64,000 nt of DNA from Tenuifilum sp. 4138str (GTDB taxonomy: Bacteria; Bacteroidota; Bacteroidia; Bacteroidales; Tenuifilaceae). The stretch is taken from the NCBI RefSeq assembly GCF_041102575.1, contig NZ_JBGCUE010000009.1, positions 62,001-126,000 of the forward strand, written 5' to 3'. Made by a program: the position numbers and the translations under genes. Positions within the stretch are counted from its first letter, which is position 1; each line of letters begins with the position of its first letter. This document shows positions 47,244 through 55,160 of the stretch, piece by piece. The notes beneath the pieces are model-generated. The model saw only the letters and a program-made list of their open reading frames with translations, had not been told where the DNA came from and ran no database searches.

Positions 47244-49712
47244 CTACTCCTGAAAGTAAACCCGTTTCACACGCTGCGAAATTGAGGTGAGAACCTCATA
47301 CGGAATAGTTCCCATGGCCTTTGCCATGTCGGTTATGGTAGGTTTATTTCCAAAAACAATTACCTCATCGCCTTCCTTAACCTCAACCCCGTTTGCATTG
47401 AGGGTACACGTATCCATGCTAATATTGCCGATGGTTGGCACCAAGGTACCGTTCAGCATCATGCTGTAATTGCCATTACCCAGCATACGCGATAAGCCAT
47501 CGGCATAACCAACCGGAATGGTTACAACCGTTGTAGGCGTATCTACTATTCCCTTTCGGCTATATCCTACTGTATCGCCGGGTTTGATTTGCTTCACCTG
47601 AATCACCTTGCTCCTTAGCGTACTAATGGGCATTAGCTTATCGCCATGCGTAGGACTTATGCCGTATAGGCCAATCCCTAAGCGAACCATTTCGAACTGA
47701 GCCTCGGGATACCGCTCTATACCGCCAGTGTTCAAAATATGTCGTATGGGTTGATACCCTAACACATCACTTAACACGTTACAAGCCTTCTGGAAGGTTT
47801 CAATTTGGCATTTTGTAAATTGATCGTGATGTGGCTCATCGCTGGCTGCCAAATGGGAAAATATGCTTTTTACCCTAACCGAATTGGTTGATTTTAGTAT
47901 GGCTATAAGCTCATCCAACTGGTCGGGAGTAAAACCCAGCCTATGCATTCCGCTATCAATCTTGATATGAATACCGTACGAGCTTACCCCAACCCTGTTC
48001 AATACGTTGATAAACTCCTTTAAGCCTGTAATGTTATAGATTTCAGGCTCAAGGTTAAACTCAACCATCAGCTCATAAGTCCCAAACGATGGGTTAAGCA
48101 CCACAATAGGCAACGAAATACCAGCCTCCCTGAGCGATACACCCTCGTCGGTGTAGGCCACACCAAGATAGTCGACACGTTGGAATTGCAGTAGGTTAGC
48201 TATTTCGTAGGAGCCACTGCCATACGAAAAAGCTTTCACCATAGCCATCACCTTAACACCGGGGTTCAGCAAGCTGCGGTAGTAGTTCAGGTTATGGGCA
48301 ATTGCATTCAGGTTAATTTCGAGTGTGGTTCGGTGAACCTTTCGTTCAAGCGCTGCACTAATCTGCTCAAAGTGGAACTTTCGGCTACCCTTAACCAGTA
48401 TAGCGGCATCGCGAATCTCCTTACGCTTTAGATCGAGCAAAAACTCATGTGTGCTGCTGTAAAACTCGGCCTCAATCTCAAAGGCATAATCGTACCGGCT
48501 AATTTCAGGCCCAATGCCTATGAGTAGATCAACCCCTTTATCCTCGAGCATTTGGGCAACCTTTGAGTAAAGCTGTTCAGGTGCATAGCCACTTTCCAGA
48601 ATATCGGAAAGTATTACTACATGCCGTTCGTGCTGCTTTTGCTGCATCAAAAAGTCAATTGCAATGGCTAACGATCCCAAATCGGAATTGTAGGAGTCGT
48701 TAATGACTGAACAATCGTTTATACCTTCCTTTAATTCAAGCCTCATTGCAACGGGTTGCAGGCGCTGTAAGCGCGTATCGATATCCTGTAAACTATAACC
48801 TAATAGCAGCATGGTTGCCACGCAGTGCATGGCATTCTCAAACGAGGCAGCATCGGTAAATGGAATCGTTATTGTGTGCTCGTGATTGTTATAGTGAACA
48901 TGAACTAGTGTCTTCCCAGCTTCGCGCTTTACGCTCATTATTTGAACCTTCGACTCCTTATTTTGTCCCCAGGTAAGCAACTGGTTATCGGCAAGCAAAG
49001 TGTTATCCTGAACAACAGCATCAATTACAGCGTGATCCTTGCAGTAAATAAGCGTTTTAACTTCGCGGAACAGCTTCAGCTTCTCGTTAACCTTTTCATC
49101 AATATCATCGAAATTCTCCTGATGGGGCATGCCGATGTTGGTAAAAATACCAATAGTGGGGTCAATTATAGGCTGAAGTTTAACCATCTCACCCGGTTTG
49201 GATATGCCCGCCTCAAAAATTGCTAAATCGAAATGGTTATCCATTTGGAGAACCGACAGGGGAACACCAACCTGTGAGTTATAGCTCCGCGGGCTGCGCA
49301 CAATTTGGTATTCCGAGAAAAGAAGTTGGTTGAGCCACTCCTTAACTATGGTCTTTCCGTTGCTTCCGGTTATACCAATTACTGGGTAAACGAATCGGTT
49401 GCGGTGGTAGGCAGCAAGTTTTTGTAGGGCCTGGAGGGTATCGTCAACCTCAACAAATGTAGCATTCGGATAATTTGTGTAGTCAACCTCACCCTTTTCA
49501 ACAAGGTATGCCTTTATGTTTCGAATATTATAAAGTTCACCGATAAACTCGTGTCCGTTGTGATTTGGGCCAACTAGAGCAATAAACATGGAGCCGTTTC
49601 CCGATACAGGCACTCTACTATCGGTAATAACGTTTCTGATAGTAAAACCCGAATCGCCAATTACTTGACCCAGAACAATTTCAGCAAGCTGTATAGCAGT
49701 TAGGTTAATCAT
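47244..49712 (-). CDS. murF-alr: Bifunctional UDP-MurNAc-tripeptide:D-Ala-D-Ala ligase / alanine racemase
   Basis: 822 residues from the ATG at 49712 (a TTG three bases upstream is also possible). Residues 1-440 are MurF: ATP loop ITGSNGKTIVKEW near residue 116 and INDSYNSDLGSL. Residues about 455-822 are alanine racemase: VMAMVKAFSYGSGSYEIA with the PLP-binding Lys, HIKIDSGMHRLGF, and TVGYSRKGI with the catalytic Tyr. One protein thus makes D-Ala and adds D-Ala-D-Ala to the peptidoglycan precursor (the ligase Ddl is separate). This fusion is characteristic of Bacteroidota. All key motifs are intact. Confidence 0.96.
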   Translation of the reverse strand: MINLTAIQLAEIVLGQVIGDSGFTIRNVITDSRVPVSGNGSMFIALVGPNHNGHEFIGELYNIRNIKAYLVEKGEVDYTNYPNATFVEVDDTLQALQKLAAYHRNRFVYPVIGITGSNGKTIVKEWLNQLLFSEYQIVRSPRSYNSQVGVPLSVLQMDNHFDLAIFEAGISKPGEMVKLQPIIDPTIGIFTNIGMPHQENFDDIDEKVNEKLKLFREVKTLIYCKDHAVIDAVVQDNTLLADNQLLTWGQNKESKVQIMSVKREAGKTLVHVHYNNHEHTITIPFTDAASFENAMHCVATMLLLGYSLQDIDTRLQRLQPVAMRLELKEGINDCSVINDSYNSDLGSLAIAIDFLMQQKQHERHVVILSDILESGYAPEQLYSKVAQMLEDKGVDLLIGIGPEISRYDYAFEIEAEFYSSTHEFLLDLKRKEIRDAAILVKGSRKFHFEQISAALERKVHRTTLEINLNAIAHNLNYYRSLLNPGVKVMAMVKAFSYGSGSYEIANLLQFQRVDYLGVAYTDEGVSLREAGISLPIVVLNPSFGTYELMVEFNLEPEIYNITGLKEFINVLNRVGVSSYGIHIKIDSGMHRLGFTPDQLDELIAILKSTNSVRVKSIFSHLAASDEPHHDQFTKCQIETFQKACNVLSDVLGYQPIRHILNTGGIERYPEAQFEMVRLGIGLYGISPTHGDKLMPISTLRSKVIQVKQIKPGDTVGYSRKGIVDTPTTVVTIPVGYADGLSRMLGNGNYSMMLNGTLVPTIGNISMDTCTLNANGVEVKEGDEVIVFGNKPTITDMAKAMGTIPYEVLTSISQRVKRVYFQE

Positions 49713-49747
49713 CAATGTTTAAAATTGATTGGTGCAATATAATTCAA

Positions 49748-49755
49748 CAAATTTA
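49748..49755 (-). promoter_or_regulatory. Putative -7 box (TAAATTTG) for murF-alr
   Basis: On the minus strand the sequence reads TAAATTTG, an exact TAnnTTTG match, 35 bp upstream of the ATG at 49712. The spacer is A/T-rich. No -33 match. Confidence 0.4.
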
Positions 49756-49761
49756 CAAAAT

Positions 49762-50184
49762 CTATTTTTTGTTTCTAAAAGCAAGGTAGAAAGCCATCCA
49801 AAGTAAAAAAAGTATTCCTGGGATTATGGCTTTTCGGTCAGTATATAAAGCCCCGAAGCTAAAAACCCTGCAATCGGTGGGGTTATTGGGACTGTAAACC
49901 ACCTTTAATATAGTACCTTTGGGATACTCAAAATTTTCAAGGCCGTAAAACTGAACTGATTTGCCTTCAAGCGTAGTAAAAACTATTATAGGATACTTAT
50001 CGGGGCCAAAAGCCGATATTCCTAGTGTTTTTTCATACTCCACTCCAACAACCTCACCGGTAGTGTACTCCCCAAAAATCAACAAACGGTATTGTGTGGT
50101 TATAGGCAGAGTTATTATCATCAAAGTAACAAACCAAAAAAGTTTTGGCGATATTCGATGCGATATGTCAACCTGGGTTTTCAT
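49762..50184 (-). CDS. DUF3592-like membrane protein
   Basis: 140 residues. Hydrophobic helices at about 14-33 and 118-136 flank a small beta domain that contains PIIVFTTLEGKSVQFYG and GTILKVVYSPNNPTDCRV. The order of helix, beta domain with a V-x-Y-x-P-x-x-P turn, and terminal helix is the DUF3592 layout. Function is unknown. It lies 23 bp downstream of another small membrane protein gene on the same strand, suggesting an operon. Confidence 0.7.
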   Translation of the reverse strand: MKTQVDISHRISPKLFWFVTLMIITLPITTQYRLLIFGEYTTGEVVGVEYEKTLGISAFGPDKYPIIVFTTLEGKSVQFYGLENFEYPKGTILKVVYSPNNPTDCRVFSFGALYTDRKAIIPGILFLLWMAFYLAFRNKK

Positions 50185-50207
50185 CGATGCAGATGATAAA
50201 AAATCCT

Positions 50208-50678
50208 CTAACTTCCTTGCTTAACGATAGGCAAACCTAACTTTTCGGAGTAATAAACCAGTGTCTCGTTTGCCTTTTCAAGGCTTTGAACTCGTTGGAT
50301 ATCAGCAAGAGGGTTCACTTGTTTATCAACAATCACAATACGGTAATCGCTATCAGCAATATCGAACGACCTATTGCTTGAGCTGTACGTCCTCCATGCC
50401 CTATTCAACCGATTAACACTCAAACCCATTGAGCTATCAATGCTTTGCCATTTCCCAACAGGAATTATTCCAAAAAGCAACAATGCGTTCCGAAACCTTT
50501 TATTTCCAAAATCAACCTGGGCAGCAAAAGAGGTAAAACCAATGAATAGTCCAATGATAATCAAAACTATTGCTAGGAAGGAGCTAAAAAGTTGAATAAT
50601 TCCCACCAAAGCAATAAAATACCCAGCAACGGATCCAACTGGCCCTAGCAATTTCCCCAACCTGTTAATTTTTTGCAT
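50208..50678 (-). CDS. Small membrane protein of unknown function
   Basis: About 156 residues from the ATG at 50678; another in-frame ATG at 50696 adds six residues. Two or three hydrophobic segments lie in the first 80 residues (SVAGYFIALVGIIQLF and LAIVLIIIGLFIGFT). The remainder is soluble with basic and polar residues (RLNRAWRTYSSSNRS, DSDYRIVIVDKQ). No family recognised. It follows tdk by about 14 bp and precedes the DUF3592-like gene, so the three may be one transcript. Confidence 0.6.
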   Translation of the reverse strand: MQKINRLGKLLGPVGSVAGYFIALVGIIQLFSSFLAIVLIIIGLFIGFTSFAAQVDFGNKRFRNALLLFGIIPVGKWQSIDSSMGLSVNRLNRAWRTYSSSNRSFDIADSDYRIVIVDKQVNPLADIQRVQSLEKANETLVYYSEKLGLPIVKQGS

Positions 50679-50710
50679 GGTGCTGATGTTATACATCGGG
50701 TCGAAAAAAA

Positions 50711-51298
50711 CTACTTTCCACCCTTACGGGTTACCTCGTTGTAACAAAGTCTACATAGCGGCTCATAGATGTCGGTCTCGCCCAGTAGAACCAACTTGTC
50801 GGCATCGGTTTTACGGTGTGAGTATTGGGCAAGGTCGCCACACTTAACACAAATGGCATGTACTTTAGTAACATACTCGGCAATGGCCAAAAGGTTTGGC
50901 ATTGGGCCAAAAGGTTTACCGCGAAAATCCATGTCGAGCCCAGCCACAATCACCCTTATCCCCATATCGGCAAGCTGGCTACAAACATTGGGTAGATTCA
51001 TATCAAAAAACTGCGCCTCATCTATTCCCACCACATCGACATTCTGTGCCAGAATAAGAATGTTCCCCGACGATGAAACCGGGGTAGAAAGTATTGAATT
51101 GGCATCGTGCGAAACAACCTCCTGCTCAGAGTATCGGGTGTCAATCATGGGCTTGAAAATCTCGACCCTCTGTTTGGCATACTTGGCTCGCTTGAGCCTA
51201 CGAATCAGTTCTTCGGTTTTGCCCGAAAACATTGAGCCGGCAATAACCTCGATATATCCCTTACGTTTCCCACTAACGGGGTTTTCAAGAAAAGGCAT
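50711..51298 (-). CDS. tdk: Thymidine kinase
   Basis: 195 residues, the type II Tdk size. P-loop [18 protein letters not shown] near residue 25; Walker [10 protein letters not shown] (about 93-100) with the catalytic Glu; zinc-binding lasso with four cysteines (CVKCG and CRLCYNE), and QYSHRK in the thymidine-binding lasso. It phosphorylates thymidine with ATP for salvage. It is transcribed divergently from the 239-residue protein gene, with a -7 box on each side of the gap. Confidence 0.96.
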   Translation of the reverse strand: MPFLENPVSGKRKGYIEVIAGSMFSGKTEELIRRLKRAKYAKQRVEIFKPMIDTRYSEQEVVSHDANSILSTPVSSSGNILILAQNVDVVGIDEAQFFDMNLPNVCSQLADMGIRVIVAGLDMDFRGKPFGPMPNLLAIAEYVTKVHAICVKCGDLAQYSHRKTDADKLVLLGETDIYEPLCRLCYNEVTRKGGK

Positions 51299-51335
51299 TG
51301 GTTCCGAAATAAATATTTTGAGTTAGTTTTACAGA

Positions 51336-51343
51336 CAAATGTA
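51336..51343 (-). promoter_or_regulatory. Putative -7 box (TACATTTG) for tdk
   Basis: Minus-strand TACATTTG, an exact TAnnTTTG match, 37 bp upstream of the tdk ATG. It is part of a divergent promoter pair with the box at 51352. Confidence 0.45.
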
Positions 51344-51351
51344 ATAAAACT

Positions 51352-51359
51352 TATTTTTG
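51352..51359 (+). promoter_or_regulatory. Putative -7 box (TATTTTTG) for the gene at 51385
   Basis: Exact TAnnTTTG match, 25 bp before the ATG at 51385. No -33 match. Confidence 0.45.
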
Positions 51360-51384
51360 AAATGCGAACAAAAAACAATTTGCA

Positions 51385-52104
51385 ATGCAATACCTAAAGA
51401 ATGCACGGAATCAACTAGTTGAAGCAGTTGCCTTGATCGATAAGGCGCTTTCAGCCGGAAAACTACCTTCCATTGAAAGCGATATAATACTTGCCAAACT
51501 GGCTTCAATATATGAAGACCTTCTGCTTGAGAGGCAACAAGTTGCTTCCAGAACCCATGAGAAACCACAAGTAGTTCCGTCCGGAAAAATGGTTGAACCA
51601 CATGAGAAAACTATAGCAAGCATACCTGAAACTAAAAAAACAACAGTAGTTGAGGAGAGCGAAGAACCTTCCAGCATTCCGATAGCTAAGCAGGAACCAA
51701 ATCCTGTAAAGGCTGACATAAGTCCATCCCCAAAACCCACTCCGGCTTCCACACAGCAATCGAACGAGGAAAGTTCAGCCATACTTGCCGATAAGTACCA
51801 GGGTAAGCGCAAGTTCCGCAACGAGGTAATAGCCGAGCAACACCAAAAGGTTGACATGCAGAGCAAACTGCAGAATAAACCCATAACCGACCTTGCCAAG
51901 GCAATTGGCATTAACGATAAGTTCCTATTCATCAAGGAACTTTTTGGCGGCGATGCCGACCTTTACAACCAAACCATTAAACACCTCAACCAACTTACTG
52001 ATTTAAACGAGGCCATTATTTACCTCCAGGAGAATTTTAGCTGGGACCCCACTAATGAGGTTACCACTTTGTTTGTCGATTTGGTTCGAAGAAAACTATC
52101 GTAA
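51385..52104 (+). CDS. Conserved hypothetical coiled/disordered protein upstream of rsmI
   Basis: 239 residues. N-terminal helical part (residues 1-55), then a long Pro/Lys/Glu/Ser-rich linker (about 60-140: KPQVVPSGKMVEPHEKT and onward) likely disordered, then a compact helical C-terminal part (145-239) with LAKAIGINDKFLFIKELFGG and EAIIYLQENFSWDPTNEVTTLF. No signal peptide or membrane segment. A gene of this kind is frequent in Bacteroidota; I do not recognise a family or function. The rsmI gene begins 12 bp downstream, so the two are co-transcribed. Confidence 0.72.
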   Translation: MQYLKNARNQLVEAVALIDKALSAGKLPSIESDIILAKLASIYEDLLLERQQVASRTHEKPQVVPSGKMVEPHEKTIASIPETKKTTVVEESEEPSSIPIAKQEPNPVKADISPSPKPTPASTQQSNEESSAILADKYQGKRKFRNEVIAEQHQKVDMQSKLQNKPITDLAKAIGINDKFLFIKELFGGDADLYNQTIKHLNQLTDLNEAIIYLQENFSWDPTNEVTTLFVDLVRRKLS

Positions 52105-52116
52105 TAATTCTGCTCC

Positions 52117-52809
52117 ATGTCAAAACTCTTTATAGTTCCCACTCCCATAGGCAACCTTGCCGACATTACCTTGCGAGCACTCGAAGTGCTTAAAACCGTA
52201 AACCTTATTCTTGCCGAGGATACACGCACTAGTAGCAACCTGCTCAAGCATTACGGAATTGCTACTCCACTTAAATCGCACCACAAATTCAACGAACACC
52301 AAACGGTTGATTACATTGCAAGCCGAATAGAGGCAGGTGAGTCGGTAGCCCTAATATCCGATGCAGGAACGCCCGGCATATCGGATCCCGGTTTCCTGCT
52401 GGTTCGCACTTGCGTTGAGCGGTGTATTGAGGTGGAGTGCCTACCCGGAGCAACAGCGCTTATTCCTGCACTTGTGCAGAGTGGCTTCCCCTGTGACAGG
52501 TTCATATTTGAAGGATTTCTCCCCCAAAAAAAAGGACGCAATAAAAGGCTTGAAGCACTAAAGGACGAGGAACGAACCATAATACTTTACGAATCGCCAT
52601 TCCGTATTGTTAAACTGCTTGAACAAATGCTCCCCATTTTTGGAGCCGATAGGCAGGTGTGCATTGCGCGCGAGCTTACCAAACTGCATGAGGAGAACTT
52701 TCGCGGATCGCTTGCCCAAGCCAAGGAGCATTTCAGCTCCAAAACTCCCAAAGGGGAATTTGTAGTGGTGGTGAAGGGGAAAACGAATAACGAAAAGGAA
52801 AAAGATTGA
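52117..52809 (+). CDS. rsmI: 16S rRNA (cytidine-1402-2'-O)-methyltransferase
   Basis: 230 residues. Family motifs: FIVPTPIGNLADITLRAL at the start, LAEDTRTSSNLLKHY near residue 36, and VALISDAGTPGISDPGFL near residue 75, all typical of this tetrapyrrole-methylase-fold enzyme. It 2'-O-methylates C1402 of 16S rRNA using SAM; the usual partner RsmH is elsewhere. Slightly short at the C-terminus compared with enterobacterial RsmI (which has about 280 residues), as is common in Bacteroidota. Confidence 0.96.
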   Translation: MSKLFIVPTPIGNLADITLRALEVLKTVNLILAEDTRTSSNLLKHYGIATPLKSHHKFNEHQTVDYIASRIEAGESVALISDAGTPGISDPGFLLVRTCVERCIEVECLPGATALIPALVQSGFPCDRFIFEGFLPQKKGRNKRLEALKDEERTIILYESPFRIVKLLEQMLPIFGADRQVCIARELTKLHEENFRGSLAQAKEHFSSKTPKGEFVVVVKGKTNNEKEKD

Positions 52810-52901
52810 AACGGAGCAATAAAAAACAAGTGCACTAATACAACATCTAAATAATTTTCAAGCTAAAACCAATACACGTTTCAGTGTAGTTCATAAAATC
52901 A

Positions 52902-52910
52902 ATTCAACAT
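52902..52910. repeat. 9-bp direct repeat (left)
   Basis: ATTCAACAT immediately before the left inverted terminus; identical copy at 53425-53433. Candidate target-site duplication. Confidence 0.7.
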
Positions 52911-52935
52911 TCAATGTCGTTTAGTTAAGGGTATT

Positions 52936-53062
52936 TGTCATGTTACGCGCAAGCGAAACATCGCGCTGTCGTGATTTATCGGGATAGACTTCGCCGAAGT
53001 ATCTCATTGCTCTTTTCTCTTCAATCCTTTGAAGAGATCCCTCGACTTTTTTGGGGATGACA
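52936..53062. repeat. TGTCAT...ATGACA unit, long copy
   Basis: Begins TGTCATGTTACGCGCAAGCG and ends GGGGATGACA, so the outer ends pair. It contains GCGAAAC and GAGATCCCTCGAC, both echoed in the shorter unit at 53323. Such units are a frequent intergenic repeat in Bacteroidota. Confidence 0.6.
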
Positions 53063-53088
53063 AAAACCCTATCTTCCTTTCTGCTACT

Positions 53089-53115
53089 TGTCATGCTGAG
53101 CTAGCCGAAGCATCG
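53089..53115. repeat. Partial copy of the TGTCATG repeat
   Basis: TGTCATGCTGAGCTAGCCGA and onward resembles the left half of the other two units but the matching right half is absent. Confidence 0.5.
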
Positions 53116-53263
53116 CTTTACCTTTAATCCTTGTTGTTTTTTTTGGGTAACCGCTCTTTTCCATGCTTTTCTATTGCGATGCAACGTTTCCCCCTTGCTC
53201 TTTGGATTATGTATTGCGTGCATCGCTATACATGTATGAGTAATCATGGTGTTACAAATATTA

Positions 53264-53278
53264 CGCCCCTACGGGGCG
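53264..53278. repeat. REP-like hairpin CGCCCC-TAC-GGGGCG
   Basis: A 6-bp G/C stem with TAC loop preceded by ATTA. Its design matches the type B palindromes (CCCC-TGC-GGGG) of the array at 36570-36956, differing in the loop base and outer stem. It lies inside the MITE-like element. Confidence 0.6.
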
Positions 53279-53322
53279 GGAAGCGTTGTTAGTTATTCGT
53301 GAATCGTTGTTCGTGAAACTAT

Positions 53323-53391
53323 TGTCATGTTGAACTAAGCGAAACGTCTCATGGGGTCGATTAGAGATCCTTCGCTGCGCTCAGGATGACA
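53323..53391. repeat. TGTCAT...ATGACA unit, short copy
   Basis: Begins TGTCATGTTGAACTAAGCGA and ends CTCAGGATGACA; GAGATCC...GCGCTCAGGATGAC is a well-known kind of Bacteroidota intergenic repeat, here only 69 bp long. Confidence 0.65.
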
Positions 53392-53424
53392 GGCATGAAT
53401 ATTTTTGTTAACTAAACGACATTG

Positions 53425-53433
53425 ATTCAACAT
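53425..53433. repeat. 9-bp direct repeat (right)
   Basis: ATTCAACAT, identical to 52902-52910; its first base is also the last base of the right inverted terminus. Confidence 0.7.
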
Positions 53434-53565
53434 TAATCAAATCGGCTTCGTAAAGTAAAACCGCCAACGGTTAACTGGTTTCAAAATTATCAATATGAAA
53501 ACTATACAAAATAATTGCACGCATCAGTCGATGCGCGCAATTAGTGCTACATGATTAAATATCTA

Positions 53566-54378
53566 TTACTTATCAGTTTTCTTGAAAAAGAAATACCAAA
53601 TAAGATATGGCAGATGAAGCGAGAAGTTAACTATACCCCACCAAAATACAACCTTTTGGCTTGCAAATGCCGACGAATCCATGATTGGCGTAAAAATATC
53701 GTAGGTGGCTCTAATAAGAATGTGAATGGCTAAGGTATATACACGGGCTTGAACATATAATTCGGGTCTGCGTTTAATTACAGGATAAAGTTCGGCAGCC
53801 AATAGGATGCAAAGCGAACTTGCTGCGTATCCGGGATTTTCAGCATAAACAAAAGCAATATTCCAGCTGGTATATAGGAAGTTCCATATTGCATCGGTGT
53901 AAGCAATTAAGTCGCCAGGTTTCTCCTCGGAAATCTTCCATCCGTTCCGTTTACCCTTACCTGCTTTTACAAGCGGTATTGTTACAATAAGTATTAATCC
54001 CGATAGGCCATTGAACCAATTGCCCATTTCAAAATCCTTCAACGAGGCTTCCAGTATGTTAAGCCCAAGAATAGCATACAGAAACCATAACACCCAATCC
54101 TTTCGAAAGATTGTCCACCATCCCTCGCGCTTTTCGTATTGGGCAATACGGGCAAAGCCAACCACAAAGGCTGTAGGCAATAAAACCGAAAGTGTTTTTG
54201 CCCAACGGAACCAACCTTCAAGGTTATTAAACCATAGAGGAAAAGTAAAAAACGATAATACCCAGAATACAGCTGCAAACCTGTAATTCTTTCGCATAAA
54301 CTCCACTGCCAGCATTAACAGTACAATGTAAAGTGGCATCGAAACCAAATACTGCCAAAATGGTATTGCCATAAACAT
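53566..54378 (-). CDS. Polytopic membrane protein of unknown function
   Basis: About 270 residues from the ATG at 54378 (54372 is also possible). At least seven hydrophobic segments are visible, including YLVSMPLYIVLLMLAVEF, VLWFLYAILGLNIL, LSGLILIVTIPLV, NFSLHLPYLIWYFFF. The protein is rich in Trp and aromatic residues. I recognise no motif. It sits 20 bp downstream of a TetR regulator gene on the same strand, so it is probably regulated by it and could be involved in export, sensing or membrane maintenance; this is only inference. Confidence 0.72.
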   Translation of the reverse strand: MFMAIPFWQYLVSMPLYIVLLMLAVEFMRKNYRFAAVFWVLSFFTFPLWFNNLEGWFRWAKTLSVLLPTAFVVGFARIAQYEKREGWWTIFRKDWVLWFLYAILGLNILEASLKDFEMGNWFNGLSGLILIVTIPLVKAGKGKRNGWKISEEKPGDLIAYTDAIWNFLYTSWNIAFVYAENPGYAASSLCILLAAELYPVIKRRPELYVQARVYTLAIHILIRATYDIFTPIMDSSAFASQKVVFWWGIVNFSLHLPYLIWYFFFKKTDK

Positions 54379-54397
54379 CAAAATTTAAGTTTTACAA

Positions 54398-54973
54398 TCA
54401 TGCTTTAATCATATTCCAACTCATATCAAAGGCCTTATCAATACTATTGTCATCCAGAACAAAAACATTTGCCACATGCTCATCGGCAAGTTCACGGATA
54501 AAACCGAGCATGCCCAAAAAAATCATTTCATTATCAACATCTTTTCGAACCAGTCCCAAATCCTTTCCTTTTTGTATTATGTCATGAACAGGCTTTTTCA
54601 TTTGTTCTGCCATTTGTTTATGGGTATCGCTGATGAACCTAGATTTATAGTACTCTTCAAGAAAGTGGCTTTTTTTGTAATGGTTAATACGATGCATTAG
54701 GTAATTAACCCAGACCCGCTTAAGTCCTTCCGTGAAAGGAGCAGTTGTGTCATAGTTTTCCAGAAACCTTTCAATACTCTCCTTATAGAGTTTTAAATAC
54801 AGCTGGTTAAGTAAATCTTCTTTATTGTTAAAGTATAGGTATATGGTGCCAACTGCTATGTTTGCACGCTCTGCAACTTTTGCCATCGAAAAGCCGCCAA
54901 AACCACTATCCATAAGCACATCAAGGCTTGCCTCAAAGATTACTTCCGGTTTAGCTTCGTCTTTTTTTCTCAT
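54398..54973 (-). CDS. TetR/AcrR-family transcription regulator
   Basis: 191 residues. The N-terminal helix-turn-helix reads FGGFSMAKVAERANIAVGTI followed by YLYFNNKEDLL, the TetR signature (residues about 20-55). The C-terminal ligand domain is helical without further hallmark. Such proteins repress neighbouring genes until a small ligand binds. The membrane-protein gene begins 20 bp downstream and is the likely co-transcribed target. Upstream A/T-rich repeats (55045-55107) separate it from the DUF5686 gene. Confidence 0.92.
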   Translation of the reverse strand: MRKKDEAKPEVIFEASLDVLMDSGFGGFSMAKVAERANIAVGTIYLYFNNKEDLLNQLYLKLYKESIERFLENYDTTAPFTEGLKRVWVNYLMHRINHYKKSHFLEEYYKSRFISDTHKQMAEQMKKPVHDIIQKGKDLGLVRKDVDNEMIFLGMLGFIRELADEHVANVFVLDDNSIDKAFDMSWNMIKA

Positions 54974-55044
54974 GTGGCAATATTAATGAATATTCATTCA
55001 TTTTACAAAAAAACATAAAAAAATAACGATACTACACTGATTTC

Positions 55045-55107
55045 CTATTCGTTAACTATTCGTTAAAAAATAGAATATAGATTATAGAATATAGACTTTA
55101 GAATTAG
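55045..55107. repeat. Short A/T-rich tandem repeats
   Basis: Two exact 11-bp copies of CTATTCGTTAA (55045-55066), then two near copies of TAGAATATAGATTA (55071-55098) and a remnant. It lies in the gap between the TetR gene and the DUF5686 gene. Confidence 0.75.
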
Positions 55108-55160
55108 ATGTAAAAAAACAAATGCAGCTCCTATGAGTACTAAACAAACAGTTTAGCATA

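Larger units (their letters stand above)
52911..53425. mobile_element. MITE-like non-autonomous element, about 0.5 kb
   Basis: Ends are exact 18-bp inverted repeats: TCAATGTCGTTTAGTTAA at 52911-52928 and its complement at 53408-53425. A 9-bp direct repeat (ATTCAACAT) flanks it, sharing its first base with the right terminus. No open frame of useful length lies inside. The interior holds TGTCATG...GGATGACA units (52936-53062 and 53323-53391), a partial unit at 53089-53115, and a REP-like hairpin at 53264-53278. This is the structure expected of a miniature inverted-repeat element, placed in the gap between rsmI and a convergent gene. The transposase that moves it is not in the window. Confidence 0.68.
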
